Of a stretch of 64,000 bases of DNA, positions 1-9,081 are shown one piece after another (positions within the stretch are counted from its first letter, which is position 1; each line of letters opens with the position of its first letter). Origin of the DNA: Gemmobacter denitrificans (GTDB taxonomy: Bacteria > Pseudomonadota > Alphaproteobacteria > Rhodobacterales > Rhodobacteraceae); assembly GCF_036964905.1 (NCBI RefSeq), contig NZ_JBALHR010000006.1:1-64000 (forward strand). Direction: 5' to 3'. The notes under the pieces were generated by a model. The model searched no databases and had not been told where the DNA came from. It saw only the letters and a program-made list of their open reading frames with translations. The translations under genes were made by a program, and so were the position numbers.

Positions 1-2333
1 AATCTGGGCCGCGCGGCATACTCCGTGCCGAAGGCATTGAGCCCCGCCTGACCGCCGCCAAGCGCCGTCAGCAAAGACCCGAGCGCCTTCAGATCGACAT
101 TGAGAACGGTCGAGCCGCGTGGTGACCGCGACAGGACCAGACGCTGGCCCGGGATTGGGTTCAGGACGAAATCCAGCTCGCCATCTGTCAGCCGGAAACT
201 GTCATAGTCGCTCGATGCCGCTTCGCCATTCGGGAATAGGATCTGGTTCGGCAGCGCTTCCAGGATCGACCGGGCTTTCGAGCCGCGGATCTGGCTCGGG
301 AACTGGGTCATCATCACGACGACCACGTTCTTCTTCCGGGCCGTCACCAGCCATTCGGCGAGCTTCTTCGCGAAATACTCGTCGTCGAGAACCTTCCAGG
401 CCTCATCGATCAGGATCAGCGTCGGGCGTTTTTCTTCGATCAGCATTTCGATCCGGCGGAAAAGATAACCGAGGATCGCGGTACGTTCGGTTCCAAGATC
501 GAGGATCTCCGTCAGATCGACGGCCGTCACATCATGGCTGGCGAAATCCACCACCGGCTCTTTGGCCTCGCCGAAAATCCAACCATAGCGGCCGTCCGGC
601 CCCCATTCGCGGAGGCGCTGTGCCAGATCGAGGCCGTCACCGACATCGCCGAAAAGTTCCTGGAACGATTGGAAGTTGCGCAAGCCCTCGCGAGCCTTGC
701 CGTTCTGGGCGATGGCGGATTTCAGGGCCTCGGATTGCAAGGGTGTCATCGGACCGGAGCGGGATTCAAGAAGGGCCACCAGCCAGTCGAGAAGCCAGGC
801 TTCCCCGCGCTCTCCGGCCTCGGTCGCGAGTGGGTTCAGACCCGTCGGGCGGCCCGCGCGCACCTCGGCATAGCGGCCGCCAAGGGCATGTACGGCCATT
901 TTGAGACCGGCTTCCTTGTCGAAGATGATCGTTCGCCCGCCTGCCCTTTGCGCTTGGGCGGCAAGGAAGGCGACGGTCGTGGTCTTGCCCCCACCGGATT
1001 TGCCGAGAACGAGGGTGTGGCCATTGGTCGGCTCTGCCGTGGGGTCACCCGGTTCATGGAAGCTGAAGCGATGGAGTGAGCCCTGCAGCGTCTGAAACGC
1101 CGCAATCGGTGTCGCCCAGGGCAGACGCGCCTTTTCCGTACCAGTATCGGCGGCATGAAGGGCCGCCATGTCCGCGAAATTGATCGACGACACTGTCATG
1201 TCGCGCGCACGGTAATCCATGTTACCGGGATGCATGGCAAAGAAGGCCGCTTCGAGCGCGGTCACTTCGCGCACGAGCCGCATGCCATTCTGATGTGCGA
1301 TACCGCGAATGCGGGCAACCTCGGAGTCGAGCGCCGCTTCTGTTTCGGCAAAGACAGTGATGGTCATTTGATGGAGGCCAAAACCCAGCGTACCGCTTTC
1401 GGCCTTGTCAGCAGCTTCAAAAAGCTGTGCTTCGATTGTCGCGGCGATGTCCTCGGAGGCCCGCATTTGCGCAACCCGACGCTTTACCCGCTCAGCAATG
1501 CTGCCGCGCTCGATGGGCGTGTAGCTGTGGCTGATGATCGTATCCTGCGCGGCCCCAAGTGCGTCCAGCATTCCCGGCCAGGTCGCATTGGCATAGGATT
1601 TGACATAGAGGACAGCGGCAAGTTTCGGGTGGTGGGCCGCACCCTCTTCTATCTCGACAACGCCCTTGCCAAATTGCACCGACGCCCCTGCGGCATCTTC
1701 CGCCAGAAGGCAATACGGGCTGCGCGGATGTTCCCGCAACTCGCCGGTCAGAAGCGAGGCGTAGAAGCCGACAAGGCGTCCATCACTGATCTTCATCCTG
1801 CGTGTCGTGATGCCAAGACCGGTCTCGAGGATGGAGGCCACCTCGCGCAGTTCTTCCAGACGGCGGGCGGTGTCTTCGCCCCAGACCCGGGCCGCAGCCT
1901 TGCCGAAGAGCGGAACAGCCAGCGGCGTCCCTTGTCGCCGGACAACAGTCAGGATCAGAACTGAGTCCTGCAGGTTGCGACGAGACAGCTCCTGAACCCA
2001 GGCCTTGTCGATGTCGGCCGCAAAGCTCGTCCCCTTGATTGGCACGATCCCGGTTTCCGCGGGTCGCATCATGCGGTGCAGATAGAAGGTGAAACGCTCG
2101 TCGAGCGTATCCAGCAGATGCGCGAAGCCGGCACGAAGGGCTGAGACCGCAGCCATACCGGATGTGATGCCGTCGATGCCCGTCACTTCAATCGACAACA
2201 TCAGCGCGTTGTCCCGCGTGCGGACAACCTCGTCATCAAGCTCGATGACGTAAGGAAGATGGGCATAGATCTTCGGGCTGGCCAGTATCAACCGCCCTGC
2301 CCTGCCCCGCGCCCCTTCCCGTTCAAGAAACAT
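1..2333 (-). CDS. virB4: VirB4-type conjugation ATPase, 3' end off the window
   Basis: Read on the minus strand from ATG at 2333. The open frame continues to the left edge, so the C-terminus is missing (about 777 codons present). VirB4 is the cytoplasmic AAA+ ATPase that powers type IV secretion and pilus assembly. A Walker A motif GKSGGGKT is visible at 981-1004 (near residue 444), and a Walker B region LILIDEAW lies near residue 637 (about 397-423). The N-terminal part has the usual VirB4 layout, with a 'DDEVVRTRDN' start region. The start overlaps the end of virB3 by 11 bp, typical of a virB operon. Identity is strong; whether the full protein is intact cannot be judged. Confidence 0.93.
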   Translation of the reverse strand, partial: MFLEREGARGRAGRLILASPKIYAHLPYVIELDDEVVRTRDNALMLSIEVTGIDGITSGMAAVSALRAGFAHLLDTLDERFTFYLHRMMRPAETGIVPIKGTSFAADIDKAWVQELSRRNLQDSVLILTVVRRQGTPLAVPLFGKAAARVWGEDTARRLEELREVASILETGLGITTRRMKISDGRLVGFYASLLTGELREHPRSPYCLLAEDAAGASVQFGKGVVEIEEGAAHHPKLAAVLYVKSYANATWPGMLDALGAAQDTIISHSYTPIERGSIAERVKRRVAQMRASEDIAATIEAQLFEAADKAESGTLGFGLHQMTITVFAETEAALDSEVARIRGIAHQNGMRLVREVTALEAAFFAMHPGNMDYRARDMTVSSINFADMAALHAADTGTEKARLPWATPIAAFQTLQGSLHRFSFHEPGDPTAEPTNGHTLVLGKSGGGKTTTVAFLAAQAQRAGGRTIIFDKEAGLKMAVHALGGRYAEVRAGRPTGLNPLATEAGERGEAWLLDWLVALLESRSGPMTPLQSEALKSAIAQNGKAREGLRNFQSFQELFGDVGDGLDLAQRLREWGPDGRYGWIFGEAKEPVVDFASHDVTAVDLTEILDLGTERTAILGYLFRRIEMLIEEKRPTLILIDEAWKVLDDEYFAKKLAEWLVTARKKNVVVVMMTQFPSQIRGSKARSILEALPNQILFPNGEAASSDYDSFRLTDGELDFVLNPIPGQRLVLSRSPRGSTVLNVDLKALGSLLTALGGGQAGLNAFGTEYAARPR

Positions 2334-2589
2334 GGCGCCGCCTCCGGTTCAGGATGGCCAGCGGCGTCACCTGCATCATGACGGCAAAAACGTGATGCCC
2401 GTTCGGGTTCACCTTGGTGGCAATGCGTGCGAGCCCGTACCAGATGGGGGCGGTCAGAAACCACCAGACTGGCTTGAACAGGATGAAAGGCAGCACGGTC
2501 ATCGCCCCCACTGCCATGGCATAGGGCATTGGCAAGCCGAAGAATTTGGCCTGACGGGAAAGCCCGAGGATGACCGCGCTTTTCTCCAA
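2323..2589 (-). CDS. virB3: VirB3-type T4SS inner membrane protein
   Basis: An 88-residue protein with two closely spaced hydrophobic segments (about residues 18-50), then a short basic C-terminus ending in RRRR. Size and layout match VirB3, an inner-membrane subunit working with VirB4 in pilus assembly. It lies between virB2 and virB4 in the canonical order, with an 11-bp overlap into virB4. The call rests on size, topology and position, since VirB3 sequences are poorly conserved. Confidence 0.85.
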   Translation of the reverse strand: MEKSAVILGLSRQAKFFGLPMPYAMAVGAMTVLPFILFKPVWWFLTAPIWYGLARIATKVNPNGHHVFAVMMQVTPLAILNRRRRHVS

Positions 2590-2604
2590 CGCTCCGACCT
2601 CGCC

Positions 2605-2904
2605 TCAGCTGAAAGATGAGCGCAGGTTGGCAACGATGGCGGGTCCCGCGAACACGAGGAAGGCACCGACCACCACCAGCGCCACCCAGGCCCAGGAAAT
2701 GCGGTTGAAAGCGGCTAGGAAGCCGGTCACCACGAAGGCAATCCCGAAGAAGGCCGTTGCCAGCGTCCCCCGGAACGAGTCCAGCAGACCCGTGGCCACT
2801 TTCTCGGCCTTCGCGAATTTTACCTGTGCCAATGCGGGGTCCGCATGGATGGCCAGAGCCAGCCCCGCGGCCAGCGCGAGGAGAACGAGATGGGATTTTT
2901 GCAT
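2605..2904 (-). CDS. virB2: VirB2-type pilin (TrbC/VirB2 family)
   Basis: A 99-residue protein with an N-terminal signal peptide (hydrophobic stretch about residues 5-20, likely cut after DPALA). The mature part has two hydrophobic helices (about 47-65 and 69-92), the fold of VirB2 pilins. VirB2 forms the conjugative pilus shaft. It sits 15 bp upstream of virB3 and 12 bp downstream of the transglycosylase gene, consistent with one leftward operon. Whether the pilin is cyclised or only cleaved cannot be told. Confidence 0.85.
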   Translation of the reverse strand: MQKSHLVLLALAAGLALAIHADPALAQVKFAKAEKVATGLLDSFRGTLATAFFGIAFVVTGFLAAFNRISWAWVALVVVGAFLVFAGPAIVANLRSSFS

Positions 2905-2916
2905 GGGGTCCTTCCG

Positions 2917-3582
2917 TCAGGTATCCGCAAGTATGCGGTCATAGGCCGCGAAGACCCGTCCGATATGCGTCCGGGTCTCGCGATAAGGGGGGATGCCGTT
3001 ATACCTGCGGACAGCCTCCGGCCCGGCATTGTAAGCCGCCAGAGCCAGTTCGAGGCTGCCGAATGCGGCCAATTGCTCCAGGAGGTAGCGTGCGCCACCA
3101 TCGAGGTTCTCGATCGGATGGTCCGGATCGACGCGGAGATATCGTGCCGTGCCCGGCATCAGTTGAGCAAGACCGATGGCCCCGGCATGGCTGACCGCGC
3201 CTTGCGTGTAATTGCTCTCGACCTTGATCATCGCCTGAAAGAATGCGGCCCATTCGGCAGGTGACAGATCAACCGCATCAAGGGCAGGGTCATCCTGATA
3301 CCGGGCGGCGACCATGCGGATGGCCGGCAAGACCTCCGACACCGCCGCGTCGGCCATCAGGCCGGGGGCATTGATTGCCCGTTCCGGCTTCGTGGCAGCT
3401 TCCTTGATGTTTCGTCGGGCAGGCACAATGAGCTTGCCCTTGCCATCATAGCGCAGGACGGCGGCATGCGCGGTGCCCAGATCCGTCGCGGACCCCTGCC
3501 CCGCCTCATCCGTCCAGCGGATCACTTCCGCCCGGGCGGCTCCGCATGCTCCGCCGGACATCGCCAACGACAGAAGGCACAT
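2917..3582 (-). CDS. virB1: VirB1-type lytic transglycosylase
   Basis: A 221-residue protein from ATG 3582, chosen because a signal peptide (MCLLSLAMSGGACGAARA) begins there; the frame is open further upstream but reads as non-signal sequence. The catalytic domain shows the SLT motifs: the catalytic Glu in MIKVESNY, then AIGLAQLMPGTA, NLDGGARYL and ALAAYNAGPEAV. It would open peptidoglycan for assembly of the secretion channel. The gene overlaps the preceding small ORF by about 77 bp, which is longer than usual. The next gene in transcription order is virB2. Confidence 0.88.
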   Translation of the reverse strand: MCLLSLAMSGGACGAARAEVIRWTDEAGQGSATDLGTAHAAVLRYDGKGKLIVPARRNIKEAATKPERAINAPGLMADAAVSEVLPAIRMVAARYQDDPALDAVDLSPAEWAAFFQAMIKVESNYTQGAVSHAGAIGLAQLMPGTARYLRVDPDHPIENLDGGARYLLEQLAAFGSLELALAAYNAGPEAVRRYNGIPPYRETRTHIGRVFAAYDRILADT

Positions 3583-3847
3583 CGAGATGATCGAGGTTGA
3601 GCTTGCCGAAGGCGAGGCCGAACATGCCAATGGGCGAGCTGACGATGCGCTCGCGCGCCAATGCCGTGACCAGCATGAAGCGCTCACCCGAGGCATTGAC
3701 GACATGAAAGAGCCATTCGCCGGAGAACCGCCCCTCGGGGTCCGGCGCGGATACACACTCGATCTCAACCGTCGCTCCTTCCGTTGCCGCCATCTTGCGG
3801 AAATCGCGTTCCAGCAAGACCGGCAGAGTTCGCCTTTTCATCGACAT
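3506..3847 (-). CDS. Conserved plasmid protein of unknown function, first gene of the virB operon
   Basis: A 113-residue protein from ATG 3847, preceded by a purine-rich GAGGGGACCCC stretch that can act as ribosome binding site. It starts MSMKRRTLPVLLERDFRK and has a mixed alpha/beta composition with no signal peptide or membrane segment. No recognised domain. It is the first gene of the leftward conjugation operon, and its 3' end overlaps virB1 by about 77 bp, suggesting translational coupling. A role in regulation or assembly of the transfer system is possible but unproven. A longer upstream frame exists without a start signal. Confidence 0.6.
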   Translation of the reverse strand: MSMKRRTLPVLLERDFRKMAATEGATVEIECVSAPDPEGRFSGEWLFHVVNASGERFMLVTALARERIVSSPIGMFGLAFGKLNLDHLDVPSVVGDVRRSMRSRPGGSDPLDG

Positions 3848-4158
3848 GGGGTCCCCTCGGGTTCGATCCGTCACGGATCGTTGTAGCCGAAAGCTTTCCG
3901 TGCAGCGATGCCTAACAGAAACTCTGGCGCATACAATGCGAAAATGACAAACACGATAAAATGGGCAAGCATCGCCATCCACAGCCCGTCTCGGCAGCAT
4001 GGACGGTTGCGCGCTGGATGACTGCGAAAGGATCAAGGGTGTCAATGAACTCAACTGAGCGGCAGGCCACGCGCGACCCGCAAAACAAGGGTCCATGCGT
4101 GATCTCGTGGCCGTCAATCCATCTGCGGTTCACGCATATATCAGGCGCGCTTCGGGTC
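3848..4158. promoter_or_regulatory. Divergent intergenic region between the virB operon and the rightward small genes
   Basis: About 310 bp separate the leftward virB operon from the rightward exported-protein genes. Promoters for both units should lie here. No clear operator, terminator or repeat was recognised by eye. The + strand frame is open from 3961, so the next gene could start earlier than annotated. Confidence 0.35.
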
Positions 4159-4449
4159 GTGTCTAAAGCAGCGGCATGCACATTGATCGGATCAGTCGCT
4201 GCCCCCGCACAACCTGAGGTGATTCGCTGTCAGCCGCCTGATGCGCCGATGATCGCGCTCCCGGTCGAGGTCCTGGCCGAGTACCGCACAGAGATCGCGG
4301 CCGAGTTCGAGGCTTACTTCGCGTCGGTCTCGGTGCATATCGCCTGTCTTGATGAAGAGCGCACCCGCGCAATGGAAGAGGCCCGTTCTGCGACGGAGGC
4401 CTACACCCGCCTCCTCAGCTCCCCCCCTGTCAGAAAGGACCTCCCGTGA
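4159..4449 (+). CDS. Small plasmid-borne protein, probably exported, unknown function
   Basis: About 96 residues if the GTG at 4159 is used. That start gives a short hydrophobic, signal-like N-terminus (SKAAACTLIGSVAAPAQ). The frame is open from ATG 3961 (162 residues), but the extra part is basic and not signal-like. The mature part is acidic and helical (EVLAEYRTEIAAEFEAYF, then AMEEARSATEAYTRLL), with two Cys residues. It overlaps the next gene by four bases (GTGA). Its identity is unknown; position suggests a plasmid or conjugation accessory. Confidence 0.5.
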   Translation: MSKAAACTLIGSVAAPAQPEVIRCQPPDAPMIALPVEVLAEYRTEIAAEFEAYFASVSVHIACLDEERTRAMEEARSATEAYTRLLSSPPVRKDLP

Positions 4450-5084
4450 AACTTCGCCTCCCTGCCCTGCTCCTTGGTCTCGGGTTGTCGATCGTCGCGC
4501 CCGCACCGGCCGCGGCCTATCCGGTCGACTGCGCGATCCTCCTCTGTCTCGCGGGGGGCTGGCCGTCCTCGACCCAATGCGCCCATGCGCGCGCGGTCTT
4601 CATCCGCCGCATCACACCCTGGCCGATCGAACCGCCGCTGCAAATCTGGAACTGTCCGATGCGGGCGACTGTCCGAGGTGCGGCGAGGCCCTTGGCGCGT
4701 CTGTTCGACATCTCTGCACGCGGTGATCCGCTGCCGCGCCCGGCAGAGCCGGGCGCATCTTCGGAGCTACATCTTGCTCTGGATCGGGCAGATATCGACA
4801 TCTCCGATCCGGCGTTTGACGTTGTACGGTCGATCCGCGTGTTCGAGATCACCCACCAGCAACGCCGCAACAGAGAGGGCGACTGCAAGAGCTGGAGCCG
4901 CGTGTATCTGGGCAGTTATGGTGCCCAAGGCGACTACAGCCGCCGCCCGAGCAGCCTGTCCGCTGTTCCGGCAGCCTCAGATCTCGCGATACCGGCAGAT
5001 TGCTCCAGCTACCGGCACAGGTCCGTCTTCGTCGAGTGGCGCGATCATGAAGGCCGCTACGGGCATGAAGAGGTTCACTACTGA
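4446..5084 (+). CDS. Exported conserved plasmid protein, unknown function
   Basis: A 212-residue protein from GTG 4446, overlapping the previous stop codon (GTGA), so translation is likely coupled. It has a clear signal peptide (MKLRLPALLLGLGLSIVAP, cut near AAA-YP), then a Cys-containing motif, VDCAILLCLAGGWP, followed by RRITPWPIEPP. I recall this type of protein from transfer regions of alphaproteobacterial plasmids, but no function is known to me. Several Cys residues suggest disulfides in the periplasm. Confidence 0.7.
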   Translation: MKLRLPALLLGLGLSIVAPAPAAAYPVDCAILLCLAGGWPSSTQCAHARAVFIRRITPWPIEPPLQIWNCPMRATVRGAARPLARLFDISARGDPLPRPAEPGASSELHLALDRADIDISDPAFDVVRSIRVFEITHQQRRNREGDCKSWSRVYLGSYGAQGDYSRRPSSLSAVPAASDLAIPADCSSYRHRSVFVEWRDHEGRYGHEEVHY

Positions 5085-5302
5085 GAACCTGACCTATCGC
5101 CACCCCCCGGGAAACCAACGAAAGACCCAGGCCTCAAAAACAGAAACGACGCCAGACCATAGGCCCGACGCCGCACTGATTTCTTCTTGGTCGTAGAAAC
5201 CTAGCGCGCAGCTTGGACCCGTTCAACCGGCAAATGCCTTTGCCGGATCGAAAACCAGCACGCCTGATGGTCAGGTGTCGGCCCAAGACGGAACGACACA
5301 TC

Positions 5303-6145
5303 ATGGAACTCACGACCGGTGCCATTCTGCGCCGCATCACCGAAACACCACTTTCCACGGCGGCTCACAAGCTTGCGACGATCATCCTCGACGGCATCGC
5401 CTGGAAGGATGGCTACAACGGGCTTGACCGCGGAACGGCCGCCTTCACACTGGCGCATCTGGGCCAAAAGATGGGGGTGTCGCGGCAGCATCTGGCGGCG
5501 CTCCTCGCCGAACTTTCGGCATCCAGTCTGGCGCTTGTTCGCTGGAAGCCGAATGGCAAGTTCGCGCCCTGGCTGTTCAGGTTTGGGGGAAAAGACAATG
5601 TCGATCCTCAGGCAGATGTCGTGTCAGCCTCAGACGACATATCACTATCTAGTAAGACTAAGAACAAAACTATCTTTGCAGGTAGGATCGAGATTGATTC
5701 TGGGACCAACGTCTACAGAACGCCGTGGGCGGATCTGATTAAGGCCGCGAAAGCGTCCCTCGCTTGCTGGAACGTCGATACGCAGGTCATCTGGGACCGC
5801 TTCCTTGCCTTCAACAGTGCGCGCGGGAATGCGGCAGTGCCAGCAGGGTTCCTCTTGGGATTCATGCGCAAGTGGCGAACGTCACCAGATGCCGACTGGA
5901 AGACAGATAAGCATGCGGTGCCGGAGCGTGCATTGGCGCCGGAAGACTTGGAACTGCATCGGCTGATTGCGGCAGCACCAAGCAAGAATAGAGGGTTCCA
6001 CGCAGCCGACCTGTGCCGTCGTATCGGGCAGGAATCTTACAATTCACGCGTCCTCGAGACCATGCAACGATTTGGCTGCATGCGGTTCGCGGCGACGCTC
6101 GCGGTTCATGGGCAGGCCGTCTTGTCGGGGGAAATCGCAAAATGA
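5303..6145 (+). CDS. Helix-turn-helix plasmid protein, possible replication or transfer regulator
   Basis: A 280-residue protein from ATG 5303 (an in-frame ATG at 5213 would add 30 poorly conserved-looking residues). The N-terminal part looks like a winged-helix DNA-binding domain (LAHLGQKMGVSRQHLAALLAEL). The C-terminal half holds DADWKTDKHA and a second helical domain. No membrane segment or signal peptide. The position beside T4SS genes suggests a plasmid replication initiator-like or regulatory protein. No iterons were recognised nearby, so replication is only a guess. Confidence 0.6.
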   Translation: MELTTGAILRRITETPLSTAAHKLATIILDGIAWKDGYNGLDRGTAAFTLAHLGQKMGVSRQHLAALLAELSASSLALVRWKPNGKFAPWLFRFGGKDNVDPQADVVSASDDISLSSKTKNKTIFAGRIEIDSGTNVYRTPWADLIKAAKASLACWNVDTQVIWDRFLAFNSARGNAAVPAGFLLGFMRKWRTSPDADWKTDKHAVPERALAPEDLELHRLIAAAPSKNRGFHAADLCRRIGQESYNSRVLETMQRFGCMRFAATLAVHGQAVLSGEIAK

Positions 6146-6489
6146 CGTTTCAAGATCATAACGTGACACTTCAAATGTGACCATCATTACACTATTTTTG
6201 CATGCTGCATAGCCCCTGGTAATTAGGCGGTCCCATGGGGTTTTGTGTGTCCTGTGAACGAAAAGTCCAATTCATTTGCATTGAAGTGGTGGTAAGCTGC
6301 TTTCATCGCGGCCATAAAGTAAGCAAAAAACAAAAGCGTTAACTCACGTACCGACCGCGCGATAATCTGGTTAGGTTTTGAGGCCCGACGACTGAAGATA
6401 CTCGGCGGCCTCAAAGCCTGCGAATACTTCTGCAAAATCTGAACATCAGAGCCGACCCGAACCACTCAATGCCAAGAATGAACCCTTCT
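6146..6489. other. AT-richer gap with no convincing gene
   Basis: About 340 bp between the plasmid module and the aldehyde dehydrogenase block, visibly richer in A and T than its flanks. An 80-codon frame on the minus strand (6223-6465) has no recognisable features or start signal. No terminator or repeat was recognised. The base composition change may mark the junction between two modules of different origin. Confidence 0.4.
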
Positions 6490-6759
6490 TCAGCCTTTCG
6501 AAAGATACAAAATTGCACCGAAGGCTAGTGCTGTCGGAACCGCGAGTACAATCAGCAAGACCGGCAATTCCTCCGCCATGCTGTACCCCGCTTTAGTCAC
6601 GCCCACCCACATGTTGGTCAATGAAACGCCTGCCCAGACCGGCATAAACCACTTTAGGGCAAGCGCGATGTCTGCTGCGCCCTGGCCCCAAAGACGCCCG
6701 AAGAGGGCAAACACGGCCATAAGCAATGCGCCGCCACACAGAACCATTGCCATATGCAT
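6490..6759 (-). CDS. Small integral membrane protein, unknown function
   Basis: An 89-residue protein from ATG 6759, preceded by GGGAGAAATTG as ribosome binding site. Three hydrophobic segments cover most of the length (about residues 4-18, 28-45, 64-85). No motif recognised. It follows the aldehyde dehydrogenase gene by 28 bp, so the two are probably co-transcribed. Its role is unknown; a small membrane partner of the aldehyde/SDR pathway is conceivable. Confidence 0.6.
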   Translation of the reverse strand: MHMAMVLCGGALLMAVFALFGRLWGQGAADIALALKWFMPVWAGVSLTNMWVGVTKAGYSMAEELPVLLIVLAVPTALAFGAILYLSKG

Positions 6760-6787
6760 GCAATTTCTCCCTTTGTTGTTTCTGGCA

Positions 6788-8164
6788 TTAGCCGAAGACA
6801 CTGAGCGACTTGGCAATGTCCTTTCCTGCATAGGGTGGGAAGACATCCAGATCAACATCTGGATTTCCGATCAGCATGGCTTTTCTGTTGCTAAGCGCGT
6901 CAAATCCCGCCTTGCCGTAGTATTTCCCCATACCGGATGCACCCACACCACCAAATGGCAAAGTATCGATCCAGCAATGGAGGTTCGTCTGGTTCACGCA
7001 ACCACCACCAAATGAAAGGCTTCCAAGTATTTTGTCGACCACAGCTTGATCCTTGGAGAAGATATAGGTTGCCAATGGCTTCGGCATCCGCTTGATCGTC
7101 ATCAGCAAGGTGTCAATATCGTCATAGGTCAGGACAGGCAGAACCGGGCCAAAAATCTCTTGCTGCAGCGCAGGATCGCTCCAATCTGATGGATAGAGAA
7201 TTGTCGGCTCCACATAACGTGCCGCGATGTCCGATCGGCCGCCAATGACAACCTTGTCGGGTAGAATATAAGACGCAACACGAGCAGCATCATGCGTGGT
7301 TATCATCCTCGCAAAATCGGGGCTTTGCTGTGGGTCGCTGCCGTACATCCGCCTAATCGAAGTCTTGAGGTGCTCGACAAACAGGTCTGCCACGCTTTGG
7401 TGCACACAGACAAACCCTGGCGCAATACACCATTGCCCGGAAATCGCATTATGCCCCCAAGCAATCCGATCAACCGCAATTTCAAGATTCGCCGTTGCAT
7501 CCACGATTGTCGGGTTTTGTCCACCCAGTTCAAGGATGACTGGTGTCAGGTGTTCTGCTGCGGCCCGCATCACGACCTTGCCCACGGCTGAACTGCCCGT
7601 GAAGAATATGAAGTCGAAGGGGAGTTCGAGAAGTTCTGTTATCTCGGCCCGTCCGCCCGTGACGACTGTCACATTTTCAGGAGAAAAGTATTGCGGAACC
7701 AACTTCTGAAATAGCGCCGCAGTTGCTGGTGTGGTGTTGGCCGGTTTCAGGACCACGGTATTCCCCGCGGCTAGTGCAGCAATCGCCGGATCGAGCAACA
7801 GCAGGATTGGTGCGTTGAAGGGGCCGATCACGAGTGTGACGCCATACGGTTCCTTGTAAATCACACCTCGATTGCCTGTAGCCTCAAGCCCCTTGGGAAT
7901 TGCTACCGGTTCGGGTGCTATCAGGCTTGGTAAATTGTCGCGGTAGTATTTTATGACACCGGTCGGTACCGATATCTCGAACATCTGTTCAAAGGGAGGC
8001 TTGCCAAAGTCCGCATACAATGCGGCGCACCAGTCATCTTTGTTTTCGAGCAACATACGCTCCATCCGATCAAGTTGCTCGAAGCGCCAATCCAAGGATT
8101 TGGTGGTGTCAGACAGAAAATTTTCGCGTTGCGCATCAAGAAGGGATTGGAAGCGGTTTGACAT
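6788..8164 (-). CDS. Aldehyde dehydrogenase (class 3-like, NAD(P)-dependent)
   Basis: A 458-residue protein, the compact length of class 3 and coniferyl-type aldehyde dehydrogenases. It oxidises an aldehyde to the acid with NAD(P)+. Visible motifs are the nucleotide-binding FFTGSSAVGK, the Glu motif LELGGQNP, the catalytic Cys in SGQWCIAPG, and the C-terminal FGPVLPVLTYDD and LPFGGVGASGMGKYYG. No targeting signal, so cytoplasmic. It follows the SDR gene by 76 bp in the same direction. The substrate cannot be deduced. Confidence 0.92.
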   Translation of the reverse strand: MSNRFQSLLDAQRENFLSDTTKSLDWRFEQLDRMERMLLENKDDWCAALYADFGKPPFEQMFEISVPTGVIKYYRDNLPSLIAPEPVAIPKGLEATGNRGVIYKEPYGVTLVIGPFNAPILLLLDPAIAALAAGNTVVLKPANTTPATAALFQKLVPQYFSPENVTVVTGGRAEITELLELPFDFIFFTGSSAVGKVVMRAAAEHLTPVILELGGQNPTIVDATANLEIAVDRIAWGHNAISGQWCIAPGFVCVHQSVADLFVEHLKTSIRRMYGSDPQQSPDFARMITTHDAARVASYILPDKVVIGGRSDIAARYVEPTILYPSDWSDPALQQEIFGPVLPVLTYDDIDTLLMTIKRMPKPLATYIFSKDQAVVDKILGSLSFGGGCVNQTNLHCWIDTLPFGGVGASGMGKYYGKAGFDALSNRKAMLIGNPDVDLDVFPPYAGKDIAKSLSVFG

Positions 8165-8240
8165 AGGGCACCTGTATTTGCTGATAAAGGGAACATCGGA
8201 ACAGGGCGGCCAGAACTATTCTCTGACCGCCCTCAGACAA

Positions 8241-9014
8241 TTACTTCGTCGTATAGCCGCCGTTCACTAGGATGGTCTGTCCGGTCATCCACCAACCTTC
8301 GGTAACCAGAAACCGCACCCACGGCACGATATCTTCAATATCGGTCAGGCCGGTCTTGGAGAAAGGTGAGAGCGCTGCAGCGGATTTGTGATAGGCTTGT
8401 GCCTCCGGCGTTTCCTGACCATAGAAGAACGAGGTATCCATCGGCCCAGGCCCGATGGCGGTGACTGAAATGCCTCTCGCACCGAACTCTTTCGACGCAG
8501 CACGTGTGAAATGTTCAACCGGAGCCTTGGTGCCCGCATAGGTGGCATAGAAGGGAGTAAAGGCACCCAGAAGTGACGTGACCAGAGTGCAGACCGCACC
8601 ATTGTCATTCACGGCCTTGCCAGCTTCCTTCAGGAAAAAGAACGCGGTCTTGCTGTTGACTGCACTCATTTCGTCGAATTCCGCTTCAGTCGTCTCAGTC
8701 AACGGCTTTTTCAGAACCTTTCCCACCGTATTGATGGCAATGTCCGGGCGCCCGAAAGCGGCCGTCGCCTTGGCAAAGAGGTCTTCCATGGCATTGGCTG
8801 AGGTCAGGTCGGCCTGAATGGCGATGGCATCCGCACCTGCCGCCTTCACGGCAGCCACGGTTTCGGCGGCGGCGGCCTGTGTTGCCGCGCTGTTGAAATG
8901 CACGACAATTGCCTTGGCGCCGTGCGCAGCAAAATCGCGTGCGATCAAGCCACCCAGGTTCTTCCCTCCGCCTGCGATCAGAACGGTTTTGCCGGTAATG
9001 CTGCGATTGGTCAT
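8241..9014 (-). CDS. Short-chain dehydrogenase/reductase
   Basis: A 257-residue SDR from ATG 9014. The N-terminal cofactor motif is AGGGKNLGGLIA, close to the classical TGxxxGxG. The active-site region has Ser-Leu-Leu then YATYAGTKAPVEHF (Tyr-x3-Lys). It would carry out an NAD(P)-linked alcohol/ketone conversion. It is the first gene of a leftward set with the aldehyde dehydrogenase. A LysR gene stands divergently 98 bp away and probably controls it. Confidence 0.9.
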   Translation of the reverse strand: MTNRSITGKTVLIAGGGKNLGGLIARDFAAHGAKAIVVHFNSAATQAAAAETVAAVKAAGADAIAIQADLTSANAMEDLFAKATAAFGRPDIAINTVGKVLKKPLTETTEAEFDEMSAVNSKTAFFFLKEAGKAVNDNGAVCTLVTSLLGAFTPFYATYAGTKAPVEHFTRAASKEFGARGISVTAIGPGPMDTSFFYGQETPEAQAYHKSAAALSPFSKTGLTDIEDIVPWVRFLVTEGWWMTGQTILVNGGYTTK

Positions 9015-9081
9015 CGTGATCTCCAGAACATTTAACGATGATCTCAAAGTATTGTGCTCCTGTTCTGGATAAACGTATGTT

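Noticed and set aside
119..1964. Open frames on the + strand at the left edge
   Set aside because: They are antisense to virB4, which shows Walker motifs on the minus strand.
5085..5302. Possible terminator or iterons upstream of the HTH plasmid protein
   Set aside because: No convincing stem with T-tract and no repeated units could be found by eye.
6223..6465. 80-codon minus-strand frame in the AT-richer gap
   Set aside because: No start signal, domain or neighbour logic; composition looks non-coding.
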